Source: Conidiobolus incongruus B7586 (Eukaryota; Entomophthoromycota; Entomophthoromycetes; Entomophthorales; Conidiobolaceae). Taken from it: DNA of 12,684 nt. The position numbers were made by a program, and so were the translations under genes. Positions 1 to 12,684 of the stretch are shown here, one piece after another. The stretch spans positions 1 through 12,684 of the forward strand of contig JNEM01007701.1 of assembly GCA_000697335.1 (NCBI GenBank). The letters are read 5' to 3'. The notes under the pieces were generated by a model. It was not told the origin of the DNA. It worked only from the letters and a program-made list of their open reading frames with translations, and searched no databases. Every line of letters starts with the position of its first letter. Position 1 is the first letter of the stretch.

Positions 1-718
1 TTAATTTTCTTTTATAAATTAAATAAAAATAATATATACTATTATAATTTATTTTAAGGTTAATTTTTTATTATAAATATAATATTTATTTATTAAAATC
101 TATAAAATAAATTATTTTATTTAGGATTTTGAATTATATCTGAATCAAAAATTATATAAAAAGAAATATAATCAATTAAATAATAGTTTTATTATAAAAA
201 CTTTAGTTTTAATTATATTTGAATAAATTCTATTTAATTATAATTACTCTAAATTTTTCAGCTTTAGTTAAATTATAAGGTATTTTTTTATATTTTTATT
301 AATTAATTGAAATTTAAACTTTAATAAATAATATACCTGAATAACTAATATTAAGATATTTTAATTAATTTTTAAATAAAAAGATATTTTTTAATATATT
401 AATTTACTTTATTAATAATCAAAAGATTAACAATTAAAATTATTGATTTAAAATTTTAATAAATATTTTTTATATCTTTAAAGTAATTTACACAGTGGTA
501 AATAATTGATTTAAATATAAAATCATCTTTAAAAGCTAATTGTAAATTGTAAATTAATTTTAAAATAGTTATTCTTAGGTATTACTAATACTAAAATAAA
601 AGGATTTTCATTATTACTATTTAGTTTAAATATGTTTAAATTAAAAGTAATTTTTTTAAATTTATATTGAAAAAATATTATATATAGTTTAAAATTATTT
701 ATTTTCTAATTTATTATT

Positions 719-734
719 TATATATATATATATA
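719..734. repeat. (TA)8 dinucleotide microsatellite
   Basis: Eight uninterrupted TA units sit in the AT-rich spacer. It is a simple slippage-type repeat with no visible link to either gene. Confidence 0.8.
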
Positions 735-932
735 TTTTTTTCTGAACCTAATGATATGTTTGAAAAATCAGAAATTAAAAAATTTGCGATTTTTTCAATT
801 TTGTGGTAATAATAAAACTTATTTAACATTCAATTAATAAATTATAATTTCAAAATTATCATATGAATAGAACAATAGAAGATTATTAATTGTAAGTAGA
901 TAAACTCAATTATATTTTTAAAGTGAGTCTTG

Positions 933-938
933 TTTATT
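933..938 (-). terminator. Poly(A) signal of STT4
   Basis: The minus strand reads AATAAA here, beginning 29 bases after the TAA stop of the kinase gene. This is the canonical eukaryotic hexamer at a normal distance for a short 3' untranslated region. The cleavage site would lie roughly 10-30 bases further on, near 905-925. Confidence 0.55.
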
Positions 939-966
939 CTACAACCGAAAAACAATAGCAATGACT

Positions 967-7361
<6,395 letters not shown>

Positions 7362-7490
7362 AAATTGAAATTTATTTTTTAATTAAAAATATTTTTTTAA
7401 TAAAAATAAGTTAATAATTTTTGATAAGGTATAAAAACTATTTAATATATATTGATATTTAATTAATATTATGATTTTTTTAAAAGATTA

Positions 7491-7500
7491 CTCTTTTATA
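7491..7500 (-). promoter_or_regulatory. Possible TATA box of STT4
   Basis: The minus strand reads TATAAAAGAG, a good TATA-box match, about 130 bases before the proposed start codon. This would place transcription initiation near 7465 and leave a leader of roughly 100 bases. Chance TATA matches are common in such AT-rich DNA, but the GAG end is less typical of the background. Confidence 0.35.
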
Positions 7501-9419
7501 AATCATTCAAGTTTTAATCAAACAGTAAGAATAATTATTATTAAATAATGATGACTAGTTTTAGTTTGAATCACAATTAATTCCAAATTAAATTTTGCAC
7601 ATTTATTGAATTTAATGTAAAAAATAATTAATTTTTGGTGACTGGGAATGCATAAATTTAAATTTAATGAGTGATGTTTTGAGATTTTTACAGTTATATT
7701 TCGTATTGGATATGCTTTAATAATTTAGTCGATATATAGGCTTGTTCTTCAGTTATAAAATAAATGTATTCTGCTATATTTTATTGATTACACTATTTTT
7801 ATCAATTTGAAAAAAATAAATGGATTTGTGGATTCAGAAAGTGAATAAATTTGTTCATGTGATCGAGCAATACTCATGAATTTTTTGGAATTATTTCAAT
7901 AAATTTATTAGGCATTAATGCACTATGATATATCAAATATATATTTATATATAACTTAAAATCAACCTGTAAATAGTTTCAGAAATAAGGATGTATCATT
8001 GAATAAAATTTATATAAAAAGATTTAATATTAAAATTCGAATCAAGAATTTTTAGATAATATATGATTCACATTTAATCAAATATTATCAAATATGTATA
8101 TAGATACTTTGAATTATATGATCAATTTGCCAATTATTTTCCAAAATTGATAAGTTTAATAATTACCAGCAATAATATACAATTGGATAGTTATTAAAAC
8201 CTTATTACTATTAAATGCTTCTGGAATGGAATATAATGAATAAAATTTATAAATCCAATAAATTATATACTAAAATTTGGAATTTTGAAATTCGATAGAT
8301 TTATGATATTTTTATTGAAAATTAAGATTATGCTAAGGTGTTATTGCCTTCAATATTATCCCATGAAATAATCAAATATAAGTTAATAAATATATTACAT
8401 ATTAGACATTAAAATGATCAAATTCTAATTTGTCTCTTGAAAATATTCTGAAATGTAAAATCATTTTTCAAACTTAAAAATAATTTCATTATGAATATGA
8501 TAATATAAACTATTGTTTACACTATATCATTCAAATTTATTATAATTATATTAATAAATATTACTAATCATAACTGTCGATAAAAATAATTATTCAATCA
8601 AGCAAAATGATTTAAGATAAACTACATTTTAGTTGTTGATTGATATTATTGGTATATCAAATTAATAATGCATTGAACTGAAAATGATTTAATATCAAAA
8701 TGAATTTTCTATATACCAAAATAAAATATGATTCAATATATATTTGATTATACTAGTAGCTTGAATTTTAGTTTGACTAGTTCATTCGATAATGATGATT
8801 TCCTTAATATTATTACTGAGAGTTTTACTTTCAAAATTTTAATTAAATTCATAATTAAAAAATCTAAATATTTTATCCTAATAAACATTTTTCATAAATA
8901 TTTTTGATAAAAATTTAATTTTATTAAACAAATTCTCAATACTCTATCCAATAACAATCAAATAAAATTAATTTTTTAATTAAATTTAATTAATATAAAA
9001 CCTATGTGAGATTTTCAATGAATTTTAATTAACAGTAAAAACCATATTTCAATAATTATTAATATATTGGATATTGTTATTATTATTCATTAGAATATAA
9101 TATATAATACCTCATTGGTTATTTTATATTAATCAAAGCACTAACATTTATATCAATTTCAAAGAATTTAATCAAACTGTTAAATATATTCAAATTTATA
9201 AAAAAATTATAAAAATTAAATATATTAATAATTTATTTTACTTTGCAAGTTTAATTAATTTTCTTATAAATTCATAAAAAAAATTTAATTTAAAGAAAAA
9301 AAATATTAAATAAAAATAAAAAATTTTAAATATTGTATCATTTGGTAATATAGTTGTAATCCTAAGGATCTTGGTATACTACAGAAAAATTAATAGATAT
9401 TTTTAAATATTTAATTTTT

Positions 9420-9425
9420 TTTATT
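9420..9425 (-). terminator. Likely poly(A) signal of the kelch gene
   Basis: The minus strand reads AATAAA starting 61 bases after the TAA stop, followed by an A-rich run. The hexamer is frequent by chance in this spacer, so support is moderate. Confidence 0.4.
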
Positions 9426-9486
9426 TATATGATATGCGAAAACATTAATTAGTCGATGATTATATATAACAAATATTTAAATATCG

Positions 9487-10941
9487 TTAAACTCTTCTAT
9501 CTCGGGTAGAGTAGGCGGAAGGTATCGAAGGCATGGTATTCTTGGAACTAAAGAGCAAATTTTGCGTAGTAGAAAGGTTGGATTGATACGTGGAAGTGAT
9601 GGTCTCGTCCATTTGTGATTCAGGTGTAGTTTCTTCCGCGAGATCGCGCACCGTGCAGAAACTCGCTCTTCTGGTATAAGAATCAGACCAGATGGGATCT
9701 GTGTAAGAACCTTGGAATTCCATGTAGGTCATGTAGGATTTTCCTGTGAAGAAGGATTTGCGTGCTTGGTTCTTGCGATAGAGCCAGTAGATTCCAGATA
9801 AGATGAATATCAGTGATATTGAAACACCAGCACCAATTCCGATTTTGGCAGATTGTGAAAGTCCATATGTATTTTCAGGATCGGACTCAATGAAGGCGGT
9901 GGTGTCGTTTTGATTATTATTCTTGAGTGAAATTTTGGCAACTGGTAAACTCTTGGAGCTACCTATACCCTGTGCCACAACTAAATCACCGTTATGGACT
10001 GCCAAACATCCATATGCTCTACCAGGAAGTTTAGAAATTTCGGGGGATTTTATTTCTGTCCAAGCGAGTTTTTTCAAATCAAACTCCCATAAGTCATTGT
10101 AATATTCGGTTTCATCAGGGTCGGAACCGCCATACATATAAATTTTGTTGTCTTTTGCAACAGCCATATGGTTCACACGAGGCTTGGGGATAATGTTATT
10201 AGGTATCTCAAGGTCACCAAAATTGGACATTGTCAAATCGAAGTATTTAATCCTTTTCATGGAATAAGGGATGTTTGCATTTTGACATCCTCCAAGTAAG
10301 ATCAGCTTGTTGCCTAAAAGAGTCGCTGTATAGGAATAAATTACAAATGAATTGATATCCACGGGTTCATATTCCATTTTGTCGGTATGAAACAATGCGA
10401 CCTTGTCGTTTTCGTAGCCAAGCTTAGGGCTGTCGGGAGGAAGACCACCAAAGGTCCATAATGTTTTCGAATTAACTGCTTTGAACTGGTGATGAAATCT
10501 GGCTACAGGCCCAAGACCTATGACCTTAGATTCAAATTTGTCCGCATTAGTATCATACGTAAACAAATATAAAGTATCATTATCTTTTTGAGCAACTTTA
10601 CCCAAATACTGGTCATCGGGTTCACCAAAGAAATAGATCTTACCATTGATAATATCTCCAGCGGTATGCATGGAAGAAGGCTTCATATTATATTTAATAC
10701 CCTTCCAATTCGGTTTGACGAAATTGTTACTGTCGCTAAGGTCCAGGGACAGCATGGGAAACTCCAATGCTTGCTCCCTTTTACCGGGTATTTCACCTCC
10801 TACATAATATAACTTATTCTTATCATACACACAAAATCCCGCCGTTCTCTCCCATTTTTCTTGACCAGCAACACACATTAAATAGGACAACGTAGTAATA
10901 TGATACACCAAATTGAGAATTAACAATTTGATTTGATTCAT
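9487..10941 (-). CDS. Kelch-repeat protein with signal peptide and one membrane span
   Basis: The protein has 484 residues and no introns. Residues 1-26 look like a signal peptide (NQIKLLILNLV then LMCVAG). Residues 30-340 hold about six kelch blades, with the turn motifs YVGG (46-49), FFGE (104-107), TFGG (163-166), LLGG (215-218), MYGG (269-272) and a degenerate VAQG (322-325). The best blade is 258-297, with NDLWEFDL and AW. A single membrane span lies at about 367-388 (IGIGAGVSISLIFILSG), followed by RKNQARK, so the blades face the lumen or outside and a Ser/Thr-rich tail of about 96 residues faces the cytosol. N-glycosylation sequons NDT occur at 121 and 345, and RRAS (424-427) is a kinase A-type site. 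The start at 10941 is chosen because the upstream in-frame ATG at 11043 lies in pyrimidine- and AT-rich leader sequence and would add a second hydrophobic stretch. Fungal kelch proteins of this layout are often labelled galactose oxidase-like, but I see no copper-enzyme motif. The function is unknown; surface binding or adhesion is inference. Confidence 0.85.
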   Translation of the reverse strand: MNQIKLLILNLVYHITTLSYLMCVAGQEKWERTAGFCVYDKNKLYYVGGEIPGKREQALEFPMLSLDLSDSNNFVKPNWKGIKYNMKPSSMHTAGDIINGKIYFFGEPDDQYLGKVAQKDNDTLYLFTYDTNADKFESKVIGLGPVARFHHQFKAVNSKTLWTFGGLPPDSPKLGYENDKVALFHTDKMEYEPVDINSFVIYSYTATLLGNKLILLGGCQNANIPYSMKRIKYFDLTMSNFGDLEIPNNIIPKPRVNHMAVAKDNKIYMYGGSDPDETEYYNDLWEFDLKKLAWTEIKSPEISKLPGRAYGCLAVHNGDLVVAQGIGSSKSLPVAKISLKNNNQNDTTAFIESDPENTYGLSQSAKIGIGAGVSISLIFILSGIYWLYRKNQARKSFFTGKSYMTYMEFQGSYTDPIWSDSYTRRASFCTVRDLAEETTPESQMDETITSTYQSNLSTTQNLLFSSKNTMPSIPSAYSTRDRRV

Positions 10942-11060
10942 CTTTACTATTGATTTTAATAAAAAATATATATAATAAAAAAAAATCAAAATTAAATAAA
11001 AAGAAGAAACAATCAAATGAAAAAACAGAGAGCAAGGAATCATTGCTTTTTATTTAAATT
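10942..11060 (-). promoter_or_regulatory. Leader and core promoter of the kelch gene
   Basis: On the minus strand, AAATAAAAAGC (about 11044-11054) is TATA-like. It is followed by a pyrimidine-rich stretch (about 10994-11040: CCTTGCTCTCTG, then T-rich with TTTCTTCTTTTT), then an A/T leader ending AGTAAAG before the ATG. A pyrimidine run just before the transcript start is common in fungal core promoters, which supports taking 10941 as the start codon. The exact transcript start cannot be read. Confidence 0.35.
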
Positions 11061-11213
11061 AATGAGAATCACTACCTCTAATCCATCATTTCACTGAACC
11101 GCTCAACCTTCTAAATTCATTCTAATTCTGAGTAAAACGAATTAATGGCAATTCATTAATTAATTATTAATGCACTAATAATTTATCACAATCCTCTCAA
11201 TTAAATAGAATTA

Positions 11214-11274
11214 GCCAATCACTTTAATTATCAACAAGATTTTGTAAACAGTGAAGCAATTGGGCCAATCACTT
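11214..11274. promoter_or_regulatory. Pair of CCAAT elements in an 11-base direct repeat
   Basis: GCCAATCACTT occurs at 11214-11224 and again, identically, at 11264-11274, exactly 50 bases apart, about 270-335 bases upstream of the kelch start codon. CCAAT is the binding core of the Hap2/3/5 (NF-Y) complex. Identical flanks and position upstream of a gene make a regulatory role plausible. Confidence 0.4.
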
Positions 11275-11348
11275 CACAGTTTGGGAATTGGTCTCAGAGG
11301 TTATTGATTTAAACCAAAGCGAATAAATGATTGTAAAAGTAAATATCT

Positions 11349-11364
11349 TTGACTTATTAGTCAA
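11349..11364. promoter_or_regulatory. Palindrome TTGACT-N4-AGTCAA
   Basis: A perfect 6-base inverted repeat with a 4-base spacer lies in the less AT-rich part of the kelch upstream region. The TGACT/AGTCA half-sites resemble those bound by bZIP factors, but the spacing is not the classical AP-1 or Gcn4 form. Any function is inference. Confidence 0.25.
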
Positions 11365-12537
11365 TCATTCTATTATATTTAATCATTGTTATCTTTACTT
11401 GACAACTTTTGTACCTACAAGTGAATTATTTTCATTTATGATGCAACTTTAGTAAGTCACTACCTCATTTCATACTCGGATCAAACTAAAAATAAATTTT
11501 GTTTTAAAATAAAATTAACAAAAACAATTTCAAGAAATTCGAAACATTAAACTTGAAATTAAATAATCCAATATCATTAAAATATTTAAAACTTACATAA
11601 AAATAATCTAAATACAGACAATACTTAAATTTCTCTAGTATTTAATAACTAGTCAGAGTAATATAGATAATTAGCCTTTTAAAATTTTATCAGTTTTTTA
11701 CACTGTCAAATCCTGTACCCAAATTGATCAAGGACACATTTATCCATCACTTAGTTTTTGCCAATTTATGATATTTAACATAATTATGCTTTTAATTTAA
11801 ACATTTGCCAACTTTTGTATTGGGTGCATTGGATAATGACAATTAGTATGTGTGTCTGATCCTAGGATGCTCTATTGTATAATGAATTTTTATCAATCAT
11901 TATTATTTGATAAACTTAATATTATTAAAATTAATATATTAATATCATAATTTAATAATGATAAAATCATAATAAAACAATTTAATTATTTATATTTATT
12001 AAATTATAATTATTTTAAAATATATATTTTTTAATTAAATTTTTGATATAAATTTATTTTTCAATTATTTTTAATATAGTCAAAAGTTTAGTTAAAATTA
12101 CTAAATTGAATTAATATTATAGTGGTTTAAGCTGATTTATATCCTGAGAATTTTACATCATTATTAAATATAAATTGTTATCAACCTTAAAATTGAATAA
12201 CCTTATATATAATATAGTTAATATAAATTTTATTAAAATTAACAATATTAGTAAGATTATAATAATTATTTTTTTATTTTAGTTAATGTAAATTCTAAAA
12301 TCTATAATCCTTAGAGAAGTTTTATAATAATAAAACTAATTTTTTTATTAATTACATCATACATTAGTAAAATGTTTTTAATATGAGTTTAACTTCTTAT
12401 CCATTGCCAATTAATTGATTTTTTTAACACTTATTATTTAATAATTAAAATTAATTTTCAATAAATTTTCTTACTTTAATTTATAATTTATTTATATTAC
12501 AGTAATATTAAAGTTAAAATTAATTTATAATAAAAAC

Positions 12538-12538
12538 A

Positions 12539-12569
<31 letters not shown>

Positions 12570-12602
12570 TACTATTATTATTATTATTATTATTACTATT
12601 AC

Positions 12603-12684
<82 letters not shown>
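12538..12684. repeat. ATT trinucleotide microsatellite reaching the window edge
   Basis: There are 49 triplets in register: nine ATT, then ACT-ATT-ACT, seven ATT, ACT-ATT-ACT, then 27 ATT to the last base. The interrupted block recurs with a 30-base period (ACT at 12565 and 12571, again at 12595 and 12601). The true right end lies outside the window. Confidence 0.95.

Larger units (their letters stand above)
1..966. other. AT-rich spacer downstream of STT4
   Basis: No open frame of useful length, no tRNA-like box and no terminal repeat is visible. The stretch is dominated by A/T runs, with a short TA repeat at 719-734 and an imperfect hairpin-like AT inverted repeat at 772-801. The last part (about 900-966) is the likely 3' untranslated region of the minus-strand kinase gene. 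I see nothing else with function in it. Confidence 0.6.
7362..9486. other. 2.1 kb AT-rich intergenic region
   Basis: It lies between the STT4 start and the kelch gene stop. I find no open frame worth reporting on either strand, no RNA gene boxes, and no terminal repeats or target-site duplications. It holds the STT4 promoter on its left and the 3' end of the kelch gene on its right. The middle (about 7700-9300) is plain A/T sequence with scattered ATCAAATAT-like words. Confidence 0.6.
11061..12537. other. Upstream spacer of the kelch gene, no gene seen
   Basis: No open frame longer than about 60 codons and no RNA gene signature is visible. The parts around 11061-11460 and 11700-11880 have clearly more G and C than the rest and could hold regulatory sequence or an untranslated exon of a neighbouring gene. 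11900-12537 is plain A/T spacer. Confidence 0.5.

Noticed and set aside
772-801. Imperfect A/T inverted repeat with a TTGCG loop
   Set aside because: The arms are almost only A and T and need a bulge. Such hairpins are expected by chance in this spacer, and it lies too far beyond the STT4 poly(A) signal to be its terminator.
7980-8300. Possible divergent repeat of AATAAAATTTATA plus AAATTCGA words
   Set aside because: The matches are short and low in complexity, with no alignable unit boundary or terminal repeat, so a mobile element cannot be claimed.
9487-10941. Galactose oxidase activity for the kelch protein
   Set aside because: The kelch fold alone gives this label in databases. I cannot identify the copper-binding Tyr/His set or the Cys-Tyr cross-link context, and the membrane span with a cytosolic tail argues against a secreted oxidase.
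10942-11043. 34-residue N-terminal extension of the kelch protein from the ATG at 11043
   Set aside because: The extra codons are pyrimidine- and A/T-rich leader sequence with a second hydrophobic stretch, and a good signal peptide begins at 10941. The longer start remains possible but less likely.

Overview
This window looks like nuclear DNA from an AT-rich eukaryote, most likely a fungus. Two protein genes of moderate GC sit in very AT-rich spacers. The larger gene is split by introns of only 48-58 bases with GTAAGT-like donors and TAG/CAG acceptors. Its product is closest, from memory of the family, to fungal Stt4, the plasma-membrane phosphatidylinositol 4-kinase. The very low spacer GC, the ATT microsatellite and a kelch protein with one membrane span suggest an early-diverging lineage such as Entomophthoromycotina. 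That placement is a guess from style, not from a search.

Layout: 1-966 is AT-rich spacer and holds the 3' flank of STT4, with an AATAAA signal at 933-938. 967-7361 on the minus strand is one complete gene, which I rebuilt as 12 exons and 11 introns. All exon phases fit, and the sum is 5823 coding bases, or 1940 residues. It has a long helical region, a PIK accessory domain and a complete C-terminal lipid kinase domain ending in NGIPY. The first coding exon (8 bases) is the least certain part. 7362-9486 is a 2.1 kb AT-rich spacer with a TATA-like box upstream of STT4 and a poly(A) signal for the next gene. 9487-10941 on the minus strand is an intronless gene for a secretory kelch-repeat protein with one membrane span and a 96-residue cytoplasmic tail. 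10942-12684 is its upstream region, with a pyrimidine-rich leader, two CCAAT elements and a palindrome. It runs into an ATT microsatellite that reaches the window edge.

The two genes lie head to tail on one strand but have separate promoters and poly(A) signals, and nothing shows that they act together. Stt4 makes PI4P at the plasma membrane. The kelch protein would also enter the secretory or surface system, but a functional link is not supported. I saw no mobile element, RNA gene, CRISPR array or new multi-gene system. The most notable detail is a GC-AG intron that splits the codon for the catalytic DFG aspartate of the kinase.
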